This document shows positions 14,252 through 24,000 of a stretch of DNA of 46,108 bases, piece after piece (position 1 is the stretch's first letter; each line of letters begins with the position of its first letter). The stretch lies in the NCBI GenBank assembly GCA_019636275.1, contig JAHBXY010000066.1, forward strand, positions 1 to 46,108, written 5' to 3'. Both the position numbers and the translations under genes were made by a program. The notes below the pieces were generated by a model. The model made no database searches. It was not told the origin of the DNA and saw only the letters and a program-made list of their open reading frames with translations. The stretch comes from Planctomycetota bacterium (GTDB lineage: Bacteria; Planctomycetota; J058).

Positions 14252-14257
14252 AGGTTA
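14252..14257 (-). promoter_or_regulatory. -10-like TAACCT, 6 nt before the 14245 start
   Basis: On the minus strand TAACCT GCGCGC ATG, with no Shine-Dalgarno. This fits leaderless transcription. Confidence 0.3.
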
Positions 14258-14315
14258 GCGCCAGCGCCCGCAGCAGACGAGGCGCCCCGCAGACGGCAGG
14301 AGGACCAGGGAAGAG

Positions 14316-15491
14316 CTACCGCTGGCGCTCGCGCGCGCCTCGCTCCAGGAGCTCGAGCACCGGTCCGTGCAGGAGGTCCGCCACGCGCCGGTGCCCCTCC
14401 CGCCCCAGGTGCGTGTCCACCAGCCCGTAGACGTCCGCCGCGCCCTCGGCGCAGGCGGCCCTCAGCGCCGGCGTCGCATCCAGGACGCGCAGGCCGCGCG
14501 CCGTGAGCTCGGCCGACATGATGCGCGCCGCCTGGTCGGGGGCGAGCTCCTGCTCCGCATGGCCCAGCGCCGCGGTGTAACGCGCCGCGATCGTGGGGTC
14601 GGCCTGGTAGATCCCGGGCAGGAGCAGCCACAGGGTGGGGGCGCCGTGCGCCGCCGCGAGGGCCGCGAGCTCGGCGCACAGGTCGGCGGTCACCGCCCAG
14701 CGCGTCGAGGAGGCCTCCCGGCGCATGCACACGTCCGGGAAGCGCCGCGCGCTCAGGCCCAGGCGCATGAGCAGGAACGTGCCCCGCTGCTTGAGCAGCG
14801 CGAACAGGTGCGAGCGGGTCTCCAGCCAGTCGTTGACCGGGTAGGCGATCGCGTCGATGAGCTCGCGCCGCGCGAGCCCGCGCGGGAGCCGCAGCGAGCG
14901 CTCGCGGCGCTCCCGGGCGGGGTAGTGGTCGACGCGCTGGTCCTCGATGTCGTTGCCCAGGAACAGGCACACGAGCACCAGGTCCGGGCGCTCCCGCGCC
15001 AGCTCACGGCGGGCCTCGAGCAGGTACTGGCTCGGCGCCCAGCCGCTGACGCCGGTGTTCGTGACCGTCACGGGTGCGCCCGCGGCGCCGGAGAGGCTGC
15101 GCTCGAGGCGCGCCGCGAACGTGTCCTCGTGCTCGACCTGCATGGCGACCAGGAAGCTGTCGCCGAGCGCCAGGACGCGCCGGCCCGGCGGGGCCGGGGC
15201 CGGCGCGGGCGCGACGCGGTGCCCGCGCGCGTCGGTGACCAGCCGCACCTCGCGGTCACCCGTGTTCACCCGCGTGTCCAGGAGCGGCGCGTTGCGCCAG
15301 CCGAGCCCGTCGTCCGGGGCCCACAGGTCGGGCCGGACCAGGATCAGCTGCTGGGGGAGGAGCGCGCGCGTGAACAGCTCGGCCAGCAGCACGGCGAGGC
15401 AGGACGATCCCGCCGCTGCCAGCAGGCGGAACAGCCTGCGCCGTCGGCGGCGCGCCGGAGTCGACTTGCCTGAGGGGCTGGCGTCCGTCAC
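14316..15491 (-). CDS. Membrane-anchored SGNH/GDSL-family hydrolase
   Basis: 391 residues from GTG 15491. An Arg-rich start and one membrane helix (about 25-45, L-F-R-L-L-A-A-A-G...L-L-A-E-L-F) put the catalytic domain outside the membrane. SGNH blocks are visible: L-A-L-G-D-S-F (nucleophile Ser), G-V-S-G-W, C-L-F-L-G-N-D (Asn) and D-T-H-L-G-R-E-G-H near the end (Asp and His). Such proteins deacylate or de-esterify polysaccharides or lipids; the substrate cannot be read here. A longer frame from GTG 15566 exists. I prefer 15491 because a TATCCT box (15527-15532) falls inside the extra segment and GAGGA precedes the chosen start. Confidence 0.8.
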   Translation of the reverse strand: MTDASPSGKSTPARRRRRRLFRLLAAAGSSCLAVLLAELFTRALLPQQLILVRPDLWAPDDGLGWRNAPLLDTRVNTGDREVRLVTDARGHRVAPAPAPAPPGRRVLALGDSFLVAMQVEHEDTFAARLERSLSGAAGAPVTVTNTGVSGWAPSQYLLEARRELARERPDLVLVCLFLGNDIEDQRVDHYPARERRERSLRLPRGLARRELIDAIAYPVNDWLETRSHLFALLKQRGTFLLMRLGLSARRFPDVCMRREASSTRWAVTADLCAELAALAAAHGAPTLWLLLPGIYQADPTIAARYTAALGHAEQELAPDQAARIMSAELTARGLRVLDATPALRAACAEGAADVYGLVDTHLGREGHRRVADLLHGPVLELLERGARERQR

Positions 15492-15683
15492 GGTCCTCGG
15501 CGCGAAGGGCTGGGCGCAGCGGGGAGGATACCGGGCGCGGCGGCGGATGGGCGCGTGGGCGATCACCTCCCGCGGCGGCTCCAGGGAGGGCCCTCAGCAG
15601 AGCGGGTCCGGTCCGAGCTCCCGGGAGGCTGAGCCCACCTGGTCGGGCGCATGAGGCCCGGTCGGCCCCGCCAGCGCGCGAAC

Positions 15684-16490
15684 CTACCCCGCGGCCGGCG
15701 TGGCGAAGTTCTGCGTCCACAGGTCGCCGTCGCAGCCGGCGCCCATGTGCGTCCAGTCGCCGAGCATGTTGCGGTGGTGGCCGGCGCTGCGGTACCAGCC
15801 CTCGAACGCCGCCCGCGGGGTGCGGTAGCCCTTCGCGATGTTCTCGCCCACGGGCACGCGCCCCAGGCCGGCCAGGGCCACGCGCTCGTCGACGCTGCGC
15901 CGGCCGTCGGTGGGCGACTCGTGGGCGAAGTAGTCCAGCCGGCGCATCTCCTGGCTGTGGCCGCGGGCCGAGGCGACCAGGCGCCCGTCGATCGCCAGGG
16001 CCGGCCGGCCAAGCTGCAGCCGGTACTCGTTGGTGTGGCGGACCTGCTCGCGCTCGGCCGGGCCGGGGGCCTCGCCGTGCGGCGGGCGGCGGACGGCCTC
16101 GTTCTCGCGCAGGACCCGCCGGTCGAGGCAGTGCTGCCGCAGCGCGCGCTGCCACGGGCCGAGCGCCTCGAGGTCCGCGGCGAGCAGCGCCTCGCGCTGC
16201 GCCGCGCTCTTCTCCAGCCGGGCCGCGTCGGCGTCCAGCCAGGCCCGCACCGGGGCGTAGGCCAGCCGCACGAGCTCCACCGCCTGGTCCACCGCCCCCT
16301 GGCCCGAGCGGCCGTGGTCCTCGTCGCGATACGTGGCGCGGTCGAAGATCAGCTCCAGCGCCCGGGCCCGCGCCCGCTCCAGCCGCTCCAGCCCACGCTC
16401 GCGCTGCGCCTCCTCGCGGCCCCCCGCCCGCGCCACGCCCGCCGCCGCGCAGACCGCCAGCAGCGCCCCCACGATCGTGATCCCGCGCAT
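15684..16490 (-). CDS. Secreted CAP-domain (SCP/YkwD-like) protein
   Basis: 268 residues. Signal peptide M-R-G-I-T-I-V-G-A-L-L-A-V-C-A-A-A-G-V-A-R-A, then a charged helical region (about 25-150). A C-terminal CAP domain follows: H-T-N-E-Y-R (about 151), A-R-G-H-S-Q-E-M, Y-F-A-H-E-S-P, G-V/P-V-G-E-N-I-A and W-Y-R-S-A-G-H-H-R-N-M-L. The two His and acidic residues typical of the CAP cavity are present. Bacterial CAP proteins are extracellular and mostly of unknown function. GGGGAG stands before the ATG. Same strand as the neighbours on both sides, with gaps over 100 bp. Confidence 0.88.
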   Translation of the reverse strand: MRGITIVGALLAVCAAAGVARAGGREEAQRERGLERLERARARALELIFDRATYRDEDHGRSGQGAVDQAVELVRLAYAPVRAWLDADAARLEKSAAQREALLAADLEALGPWQRALRQHCLDRRVLRENEAVRRPPHGEAPGPAEREQVRHTNEYRLQLGRPALAIDGRLVASARGHSQEMRRLDYFAHESPTDGRRSVDERVALAGLGRVPVGENIAKGYRTPRAAFEGWYRSAGHHRNMLGDWTHMGAGCDGDLWTQNFATPAAG

Positions 16491-16625
16491 GGTCCGATCT
16501 CCCCGTCCGCCCTGTGTGGTCGGTCGACATGGGAAGAGCAGGACCGGGGCCAGCAGGAAGTCCTTGAGGGAGCGCGGCGGTGGGGAAGCGGGTGTTGGCC
16601 GGTCCCAACGGCGAGCCAGCAGGTG

Positions 16626-17126
16626 CTACCGCTTCCGGCGCGGGGGCTGCTGGAGGCGGTCCCCCAGCCGCCGGCGCTGCCCCTCGGGCAGGAGGACCAG
16701 CCCGGCGATCAGGGCGTACATGCCGCCGCCGACCAGACCGACGAAGACCTCCTCGCGCCGGAGGGCGTCGCCGAGGATCACCGCGGCGCCGGCCAGGAAG
16801 CAGCCGCCGAAGAGCGCGCGCTGCCCGCAGGTCAGCCGGGTGACGGCGGCGTGCGGGTCGCCGCTGGGGGCCGCCTCGAGCTGCGCCTCGTCGTCGAGGG
16901 CGATGCCGAGCGCGCAGGTGACGAGGCCGATCGCCGCCGAGGCGGCGCACAGGAGGGCGAGCGGGAGGAAGAAGCCGCCGACGAAGACGGGCACGCCGCC
17001 GCCGGTGAGCCAGGGCAGGGCGACCCCGGCGCCGAAGAGGGCGGCGAACGGGATCGGCAGGAGCGCGCGGCCGAGGCTCGGCGGCGTCGGCGGCGGCGGG
17101 TCGTCCTCGTCGGCGAGGCGCCTCAC
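16626..17126 (-). CDS. Small integral membrane protein, function unknown
   Basis: 166 residues from GTG 17126. Four hydrophobic segments (L-L-P-I-P-F-A-A-L-F-G-A-G-V-A; V-F-V-G-G-F-F-L-P-L-A-L-L-C-A; A-L-F-G-G-C-F-L-A-G-A-A-V-I-L; F-V-G-L-V-G-G-G-M-Y-A-L-I-A-G) make it an inner-membrane protein with cytoplasmic basic tail. No family is recognised. The start overlaps the stop of the HDAC-family gene as GTGA, so it is co-translated with that gene. The gene-free 16491-16625 beyond its end holds only the CAP gene's upstream region. Confidence 0.75.
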   Translation of the reverse strand: MRRLADEDDPPPPTPPSLGRALLPIPFAALFGAGVALPWLTGGGVPVFVGGFFLPLALLCAASAAIGLVTCALGIALDDEAQLEAAPSGDPHAAVTRLTCGQRALFGGCFLAGAAVILGDALRREEVFVGLVGGGMYALIAGLVLLPEGQRRRLGDRLQQPPRRKR

Positions 17127-18058
17127 CCGCCGAGGCCGCCGACGAACGCGCGGGCGAGCTCGCCCAGGGCGTCGAGCGCGTAGCCGCCCTCGAGCGCGGC
17201 CACGACGCGCCCCTCGCAGGCGTCGTCGGCGGTCGCGCGCAGCCGCTCGCCGATCCAGGCGTAGTGCTCGGGGGCGAGGCCCAGGCCGCCGACGGGGTCG
17301 TCGCGGTAGGCGTCGAAGCCGGCCGAGACGAGGAGGAGCTGCGGGCGGAAGCGCAGGGCGGCCTCGAGCACGCGGTCGAGGGCGTCCTTGTAGCGCGCGG
17401 GCGGCGTGCTGCCGGGCAGCGGCACGTTGAGCGTGGCCCCCTTGCCGCGGCCGGCGCCCGTCTCGTCCTTGCCGCCCGTCCCCGGGTAGAAGCGGTCGCG
17501 GTGGACCGAGGCGACGAGCACCGCGCCGTCCTCCCAGAAGATCTCCTGCGTGCCGTTGCCGTGGTGGACGTCGACGTCGACGATCGCCACCCGCTCGAGG
17601 CCGTGCACGGCCCGCGCCCGCGCGGCGGCCACGGCGACGTTGTTGAAGAAGCAGAAGCCCATGGCCGCGGCCGGGCGCGCGTGGTGCCCCGGCGGGCGCA
17701 CGACGGCGAAGGCGCGCCGCTCGGCGGCGCCGGGCGGCGCGGTCAGCGCGGCGTCGGTCGCGCGCACGAGCGTGCCGGCGGCCTGCAGCGCCACCTGGTA
17801 CGAGCGCGGCGAGAGCCAGGTGTCGGGGTCGAGCGCGCCGCCGCCCTGGCGCGCGAGGCGCTCGAGGGCGCCCACGTAGCCCGGATCGTGGACGCGCACG
17901 ACGTCGGCCACGTCGCCGCCGGTCGCGGCCTCGACGCGCGCGACCGCGGGGCAGTCGGCGAGGCCCGCGAGCACCGCGTCGAAGCGGTCGGGGCACTCGG
18001 GATGCCCTTCGGGGGTCACGTGCTCGCGGAAGGCGCGGTCGGCGTGGACGACGAGCAT
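17123..18058 (-). CDS. Histone deacetylase-family (acetoin/acetylpolyamine) deacetylase
   Basis: 311 residues. Zn-dependent deacetylase fold with the expected order of motifs: H-P-E-C-P-D-R-F near the start, V-R-P-P-G-H-H-A (catalytic His pair), G-F-C-F-F-N-N-V-A, D-V-D-V-H-H-G-N-G-T (Zn ligands Asp and His), S-A-G-F-D-A-Y (third Zn ligand) and E-G-G-Y near the end. Length is typical of the bacterial family. It removes acetyl or related acyl groups from amines; the substrate is not predictable. ATG 18058 is chosen because the family starts there and TACGCT lies 7 nt upstream. It diverges from galE across 221 bp and overlaps the membrane protein gene. Confidence 0.92.
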   Translation of the reverse strand: MLVVHADRAFREHVTPEGHPECPDRFDAVLAGLADCPAVARVEAATGGDVADVVRVHDPGYVGALERLARQGGGALDPDTWLSPRSYQVALQAAGTLVRATDAALTAPPGAAERRAFAVVRPPGHHARPAAAMGFCFFNNVAVAAARARAVHGLERVAIVDVDVHHGNGTQEIFWEDGAVLVASVHRDRFYPGTGGKDETGAGRGKGATLNVPLPGSTPPARYKDALDRVLEAALRFRPQLLLVSAGFDAYRDDPVGGLGLAPEHYAWIGERLRATADDACEGRVVAALEGGYALDALGELARAFVGGLGG

Positions 18059-18065
18059 TCGGGAC

Positions 18066-18071
18066 AGCGTA
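18066..18071 (-). promoter_or_regulatory. -10-like TACGCT, 7 nt before the 18058 start
   Basis: On the minus strand TACGCT GTCCCGA ATG. This fits leaderless transcription; no clear -35. Confidence 0.35.
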
Positions 18072-18243
18072 CCAGAAAATGTGATGCGCTCGCGAGGGGC
18101 GGGCGATCGGAGCTCGTCCCGGACTGGCACGAACAGGCCCGCTCCGCCCGTCCCCATCGCTCGCTCGGGCGGACAGCCAGGCCGTAGTCCGTCCTGCCCC
18201 CGCGTCAAGGGCGATCGTGTGCGCGTTCCCGCCGAGGACGCAG

Positions 18244-18272
18244 GTGACACGCGTCCGGACTTTCGATACCTT
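18244..18272 (+). promoter_or_regulatory. Promoter of galE (GTGACA-N17-TACCTT)
   Basis: A -35-like GTGACA (18244-18249) and a -10-like TACCTT (18267-18272) are 17 bp apart. The -10 ends 7 nt before the galE ATG, so the mRNA would be leaderless. Confidence 0.5.
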
Positions 18273-18279
18273 CGACGCC

Positions 18280-19290
18280 ATGCGCGTGCTGGTCACCGGC
18301 GGTGCGGGCTACATCGGGAGCCACGTGGTGCGGGCGCTCCTCGAGGCGGGCCACGCCGTGGTCGTGGTCGACGACCTGTCGACCGGCCACCGCGCGCTCG
18401 TCGAGCGCAACGGCGTGCCGCTGGTCGAGGGCGACGCGGGCGACCGGGCCGTCCTCGACCGCGCGCTCCCCGGCTGCGACGCCGTCGTCCACGTGGCCGG
18501 CAAGGCGCTCGTGCCCGAGAGCGTGCGCGACCCGGGGCCCTACTTCCGCGTCAACGCCGAGGTCGGGCGGGCGCTCCTCGAGGCCATGCTCGCGCACGGC
18601 GTGCGGCGGGTGGTCTTCTCGTCGACCTGCGCCGTCTACGGCGTCCCCGAGCGCCTGCCGATCTCGGAGGACACGCCGACGCGCCCCATGTCCCCCTACG
18701 GCGCGTCGAAGCTGGCCTTCGAGCACGTGCTCGACGCCTACGGGCGAGCGTTCGACGTCCTGCCGCTGGCCCTGCGCTACTTCAACGTCGCCGGCGCCCA
18801 CGCCAGGGGCGACATCGGCGAGTGGCACGACCCGGAGACGCACCTGATCCCGAACGTGCTCCGGGCGGCGTTCGGCGACGACCCGCTGGACCTGTTCGGC
18901 GGCGACTACCCCACGCGCGACGGCACGGCCGAGCGCGACTACATCCACGTCGAGGACCTGGCGCGCGCGCACGTCATCGCCGTCGAGCGCCTCGACGACC
19001 TCGGCCCCCTCGCGGGCCGCGCCGCCGGGCTGGCCCTGAACCTGGGCCAGGGGCGCGGCGCGACCGTCCTCGAGGTGGTGCGCGCGGTGGAGGACGTGAC
19101 CGGTCGCCCGGTGCCGCGGCGCGAGCGCCCGCGGCGCCCCGGCGACCCGGCGGCGCTGGTCGCCGACCCGTCGCGCGCGCGCGAGGTCCTCGGCTTCGAG
19201 ACACGCCACGACCTGCGGGCCATGGTCGAGTCGGCCCTGCGGTTCATGGAGACGAGCGGTCGGCACCCCGGGAGGTCGGCATCAGCATGA
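18280..19290 (+). CDS. galE: UDP-glucose 4-epimerase
   Basis: 336 residues. Short-chain dehydrogenase-type epimerase interconverting UDP-glucose and UDP-galactose with bound NAD. The start V-T-G-G-A-G-Y-I-G-S-H is the dinucleotide-binding loop. D-L-S-T-G-H, F-S-S-T-C-A-V-Y-G (catalytic Ser/Thr) and the Y-G-A-S-K catalytic Tyr-Lys pair are all present, as is L-R-Y-F-N-V-A-G-A. Length and motif order are typical of GalE; a related UDP-sugar epimerase with another substrate is possible. No Shine-Dalgarno precedes the ATG. The stop overlaps the next gene as ATGA. Confidence 0.92.
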   Translation: MRVLVTGGAGYIGSHVVRALLEAGHAVVVVDDLSTGHRALVERNGVPLVEGDAGDRAVLDRALPGCDAVVHVAGKALVPESVRDPGPYFRVNAEVGRALLEAMLAHGVRRVVFSSTCAVYGVPERLPISEDTPTRPMSPYGASKLAFEHVLDAYGRAFDVLPLALRYFNVAGAHARGDIGEWHDPETHLIPNVLRAAFGDDPLDLFGGDYPTRDGTAERDYIHVEDLARAHVIAVERLDDLGPLAGRAAGLALNLGQGRGATVLEVVRAVEDVTGRPVPRRERPRRPGDPAALVADPSRAREVLGFETRHDLRAMVESALRFMETSGRHPGRSASA

Positions 19291-19526
19291 ACAGGACGCG
19301 CAAGCTGCTCTTCGGCGAGGCGATCGTCGCCGCGGGCCACGTGGAGCGCAACATCGTCGAGCGCGCGCTGGAGATCCAGCGCGAGCGCGACGCGATCGGC
19401 GAGAGCCACAAGCTCCTCGGGCTGATCATGCTCGAGATGGGCGCCATCTCGAACGAGCAGCTCATCGCCACGCTGAAGTTCATGCAGCGGACGTCGCGGA
19501 GCGTGCCCAAGGTGACCGGCACCTGA
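19287..19526 (+). CDS. 79-residue MshEN/GspE-N-like protein
   Basis: A single small helical domain: L-L-F-G-E-A-I-V-A-A-G-H-V, E-R-A-L-E-I-Q, L-L-G-L-I-M-L-E-M-G-A-I-S-N-E-Q-L. The alternating short helices with L-G-x-I-x-x-E-x-G-x-I-S resemble the N-terminal domain of type II secretion/pilus ATPases (MshEN), some of which bind cyclic di-GMP. The characteristic MshEN ligand motifs are only partly met, so nucleotide binding is uncertain. The N-terminal modules of the two kinase genes share the pattern. ATGA overlap couples it to galE. Confidence 0.75.
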   Translation: MNRTRKLLFGEAIVAAGHVERNIVERALEIQRERDAIGESHKLLGLIMLEMGAISNEQLIATLKFMQRTSRSVPKVTGT

Positions 19527-19593
19527 GCGGACGCCGAGCGCGCGGAGGAGCGTCCCCGGGAGGGCGACCTCCGTGCCCTCGTTAGCTCCGGCC

Positions 19594-19621
19594 TTGACAG
19601 CTCACGCCTTGCACTTAGCAT
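19594..19621 (+). promoter_or_regulatory. Sigma-70-type promoter (TTGACA-N16-TAGCAT)
   Basis: Consensus -35 TTGACA at 19594-19599 and -10 TAGCAT at 19616-19621, 16 bp apart and 9 nt before the ATG of the parvulin lipoprotein. The best promoter in the window; the transcript would have almost no leader. Confidence 0.65.
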
Positions 19622-19630
19622 TCCCCGGTC

Positions 19631-21004
19631 ATGGGCCGCCCTCGCACCGAGCTGCTCGTCGCGCTCCCGATCGTCGCCTCGCTGGCGATCGGCTGCGCCG
19701 GGGCGCCGCGCAAGGACGAGGCCCGCGGGAACGACCCGCACGTCGAGTGCGACGCCCGGCTGGCGCAGCTCACGGCCCAGCAGGAGGCCGACCGCGCGCG
19801 GCTCGAGCGCGACGCGCGCGCCTCGCGCGAGGAGGCCGACCTCCTGCGCCGCGACCTGCAGCGCCGCCACGACGAGCTCGTCGCCGCCCGCGAGCGGGCC
19901 GCCGCGCAGGAGGAGGCGCTCGAGGCCGCCCTCGGCGCGATCCGCCGCAACCACGAGGAGCTGGCCGCCCTGCGCGACCGGGGCGCCGACACCGAGGTCG
20001 CCGCGGCCGCGGAGCTCCTGCGCCAGAAGGACGAGCAGCTCCGCCTCCTGCGCCATCGGCTCGCCGAGGCCCAGGGCGGCGGGGTGACGCCGCTGCCTGA
20101 CAACGGCAGCGTCAAGCTGGCCAGCATGGACCTCGAGGTCCCGGTGGCCACCGTCGACGGCGAGCCCTTCTCGCGGCGCGAGTTCTGCGAGTACCTCTAC
20201 CGCGACCTGGGCACGCCCGGGCTCCTCGAGCTGTTCGTCAACCGGGCCCTCGTCGTGCGCGAGGCGCGCCGGCGCGGGATCGAGGTCAACGACGTCGAGT
20301 GCGCGGTGTGGGTCGAGGAGCAGCGCGTCGAGCACGTGCGCGAGGCCGGGACCCTCGAGGCGTTCAGGAAGAAGATCGCCGAGGGCGGCTTCAACGAGGA
20401 CGCCTGGGCGGCGCGCCTGCGCTACCAGGCCCGCCCGACGCTGCTCCTGCGCCGGCTGGTCGAGCTCGAGCGGACGACGCCCGAGGGGCGCGAGGCGTTC
20501 GAGGCGCGCCTGCGCGAAGAGTACCAGCGCACCTACAGCGAGCGCGTCCGCGCCGGGCACATCTTCATCCGGGCCGAGCGCGGCGCGTCCGACGCCGAGG
20601 TCGAGGCGGCGCACAAGGTCGCCCTGTACGCCCTCGAGCAGGTGAAGCGCGGCGTGCCCTTCGCCGACGTCGCCCGGCGCCTGTCGCAGGACGCCGAGAC
20701 GAAGCCGCTCGGCGGGACGCTCGGCACCTTCGACCGCGGCCGCTTCGCCCGCACCCCCGAGCTGAACACCGCCTTCTTCACGCTGCCGGTCGGCGAGGTC
20801 TCGCAGCCGATCCGCACGCCCCTGGGCTTCCACGTGGTCCTGGTCGAGGACCGCACGCCGCCGGCGCGGCCCTTCGACGAGGCCGTGAAGCGCGAGCTCG
20901 CCAACCGGCTGAGCAAGCAGCCGCCCTCCGACGCGGAGATGGAGGCGCTCGTCGGGCGCCTCCGCGCCCGCGCCCACGTCGTCCGCACCCTCACCTTCGA
21001 CTAG
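19631..21004 (+). CDS. Parvulin-type peptidylprolyl isomerase lipoprotein (SurA-like)
   Basis: 457 residues. Lipobox S-L-A-I-G-C (Cys22) anchors it to a membrane. A long charged coiled coil follows (about 40-155), then a SurA/PrsA-like helical domain (about 165-300). The PPIC rotamase domain (about 306-413) shows A-G-H-I-F-I-R, G-G-x-L-G-x-F-x-R-G-R-F, F-x-L-P-V-G-E-V-S-Q-P-I and G-F-H-V-V-L-V. It should catalyse proline isomerisation and act as a chaperone for exported proteins. It is followed 85 bp later by the very large parvulin gene on the same strand, suggesting joint action in the periplasm. Confidence 0.9.
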   Translation: MGRPRTELLVALPIVASLAIGCAGAPRKDEARGNDPHVECDARLAQLTAQQEADRARLERDARASREEADLLRRDLQRRHDELVAARERAAAQEEALEAALGAIRRNHEELAALRDRGADTEVAAAAELLRQKDEQLRLLRHRLAEAQGGGVTPLPDNGSVKLASMDLEVPVATVDGEPFSRREFCEYLYRDLGTPGLLELFVNRALVVREARRRGIEVNDVECAVWVEEQRVEHVREAGTLEAFRKKIAEGGFNEDAWAARLRYQARPTLLLRRLVELERTTPEGREAFEARLREEYQRTYSERVRAGHIFIRAERGASDAEVEAAHKVALYALEQVKRGVPFADVARRLSQDAETKPLGGTLGTFDRGRFARTPELNTAFFTLPVGEVSQPIRTPLGFHVVLVEDRTPPARPFDEAVKRELANRLSKQPPSDAEMEALVGRLRARAHVVRTLTFD

Positions 21005-21089
21005 ACCCCCTACGCCTCGCGCGGAGCGGAGGGACGGGTATCATCCCGCCCCCTCCCGACCCCCGCGTCGAGTTCCGAGGTCCAACGTC

Positions 21090-24000
21090 ATGCTTGGCTT
21101 CTTTCGTCGTTACGAGAAGACCTTCCTGCTGGTGATCTTCGCCCCGGCCCTGGTGAGCCTGGGGATCACCGGCGCCGTGCTCAGCGCCTTCACGGAGCGG
21201 GGCGACCACGTGGTCGGCGCCGTCTTCGGGGAGCCCGTGTCCTACTCGGAGTTCGAGCGCGTCGCCGGGCCCTACCGGCGCGTGAACCCGTACGCCGACG
21301 AGGACATGACCTGGAAGTTCTTCACCCTCTACAAGGCCGCGCAGCGGGCCGGGATCTCGGTCTCCGACGCGGAGATCGGCGAGCGCCTCGTCACGCAGAA
21401 GCGCTTCGACATGGCCCAGCACGTCGTGCGCAAGCGCCTGGCCGACCAGGGGATCACCGAGGCGTCGCCGACGTTCCGGCAGAAGTACAACGAGGAGCTG
21501 CTCAAGGCGCTCACCGAGGCCCTGCCGACCTTCGACCGCGCGCTCTACCGCGAGGTGATCCCGCCCGGCATGACCGTGCGCGAGTTCGAGGCGCACGAGC
21601 GGCGCGAGGCGCTCGTCGGCCGCTACCTCGACACCCTGCGCGAGATGGCCGCCGTCACGCCCGACGAGGTGTGGAAGGAGTACCAGGAGCAGCACCACCG
21701 CCGCGTGGCCGAGCTGGTCTCGGTCGAGGCCGTGGCGCACGTGCCCGACGTGGCCGTCGTCGACTCGAGCGACCCGCGGTTCGTGACGAAGGAGCAGCTC
21801 GAGGCCTACTTCGGCGCGCACGAGGACGAGTACGAGGAGCCGCGGCGGGTGGCGCTCGAGGTCGTGGGCGTGGCGCTCGACGACATCGTGATCGACCAGC
21901 CCTCGGTCGACGAGCTGAAGGACTACTTCGCCGCGCGCGGCCAGGACGTCGCGGGCGTGACCTCGTCCTCGACGTGGGACGACCTCACCGACGAGCAGCG
22001 CGACCAGGTCACCGGCATGCTCGAGAACGAGCGCCAGGTGGAGCGCGCGGACCAGGTGATGAGCGCGGTCGTCGACCGGCTGGGCACGGAGCCCGACCTG
22101 GCCGCCGTGGCCAAGGCCGCCGGCGCGGCGACCGGCGTCACGGTGCAGCACCTGCGCACGGAGCTGCTGGACCTCGCGGCCGTGACCGCGCACCCGCTGG
22201 TCGGCTCGCCCGCGGCGCGCGCGTGGTTCGGGATCGACCACGAGCCGGCGGTCGTCTCGGACGTGTTCGCCGGCCCGAGCGGCTGGTTCGTCCTGCGCGC
22301 GCTGGAGACGAAGCACGCGCGCATGCCCGCCTTCGCCGAGGTCGAGGAGCGGGTGCGCGGCGACTACGCCGGCGGCTCCGCGCAGGAGCGGCGGCGCTTC
22401 TACGACGAGCGCAAGGGCGCCCGCTACCAGGGCGAGCCGCGCTGGAAGGTCGAGGCGCTCGTCGCCAGCGACGACGACTACGCCCAGGCCGGCGACGCGG
22501 CGGGCGCGGCCAGCGAGCGGGCCAGGAAGGCGCTCCAGACGTTCCTCGACAACGCGCGCAACCCGGAGAAGTACCCGCGGGGCTTCGCCCTGGGCCCGGC
22601 CCTCAGCGCCATGGAGGACGTGGAGAAGGCCGGCGCGATCGAGCACGTGAAGCCCGAGCGCGAGCTCACCCGCGCGCAGCTCGGCGACGACGAGCTCCTC
22701 GCCGGGGCCGCCGACGTGATCGGCAGCTTCGAGCCGGGCGCCCTCTCCGACAAGCCCTACCCGCGCAAGGACGGCAAGGGCTGGGTGGTGTTCCGCGTCC
22801 AGCAGCGGCTGGCGCCGGCGGTCCTGCCCTTCGAGGAGGTCGAGGGCCAGGTCGCCCGCGAGGTCGCGATCGAGCGCGGCGTCGACCGCGCCCGCGCCTG
22901 GACCGAGCGCCTGTCGGCCGACCTGCAGGGCGCCGGCGCCGACGAGGCCAAGGCGCTGCTCGACAAGCGCGGCCTGAAGGTCCACCGCACCGAGCCGTTC
23001 GCCCGCGCCGCCACGTCGCTCGAGGGCTACCCCGACGCCGGGCGGATCGTGGCCGCGGCCTTCGAGGCCGAGGTGCGCCCGGGCGGACCGTTCGCGCGGG
23101 TCGTCGACCTGCCGACGCACCCCAAGGGCGCGCGCGTGGTCCTCATGCGCGTGGCCGAGAAGGTCGATGCCGACGAGGCGGAGTTCAGCAAGGAGTACCC
23201 CAAGCTCCGCCAGGAGGTCCTGCGCAAGGTGCGCGGCGACTTCGCGGCGGCGCAGACGCGGCGCACGTTCCTCGAGGCCAAGGGCATCGGCGGCGAGCAC
23301 CTGCGCTACGTCACGAGCCTGCGCGACGGCGCGGGCGGCCAGGCGCGGCTGCGCCTGCGGCAGATCTTCCTCCCGCCCGACCGCGGCGTGATCGACGCCT
23401 GGCTGAAGGCCAAGGCGCTCGAGAAGCTGGCCGAGGCCCAGGCCGAGCTCGGCAAGGGCAAGTCGTGGGAGGCGGTCGTCGACAAGTTCTCCGAGGACGA
23501 CGCCACGCGCGCGCGGCGCGGCGAGCTCCCCGGCGTGAGCCGCGGGCAGCTCCTGCAGGACTTCGGCGCCTCGTTCGAGGAGGGCGCCTTCGACCTGCAC
23601 GAGGGCCGGTACTCGGCGCCGCTCGAGTCGCCGCGCGGCTGGCACCTCGTCAAGCGCATCGGCCAGCGCGGCGGGCTGACGGTCTTCAGCCACCTGCTCG
23701 TGCGCACCGACCCCGAGCTGCGCCAGATGCCCCAGTCGGTCCGCGACGAGGCCGAGCAGCGCTCGCGCGCCCGCATGGAGGAGGCGCAGCGCCGCCTGGC
23801 GGCCGGCGCCTCGTTCGGCGAGGTGGCCGAGGCCACGGGCGACCTCAAGGACCCGATCGGGCAGGGTCAGCCGTTCGACATGGACTTCGTCACCCCGTTC
23901 GAGCGCGCAGCGCTGGTCCAGCCGCTCGAGTGGGAGGCGAAGGAGGGCTCGCCGGAGGACTCCGACCCGGCGTGGTTCCCGGCGGCGGTGGAGCTGCCCA

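Noticed and set aside
15492..15566. Longer start for the SGNH hydrolase at GTG 15566
   Set aside because: The extra residues look non-coding and include a TATCCT promoter-like box.
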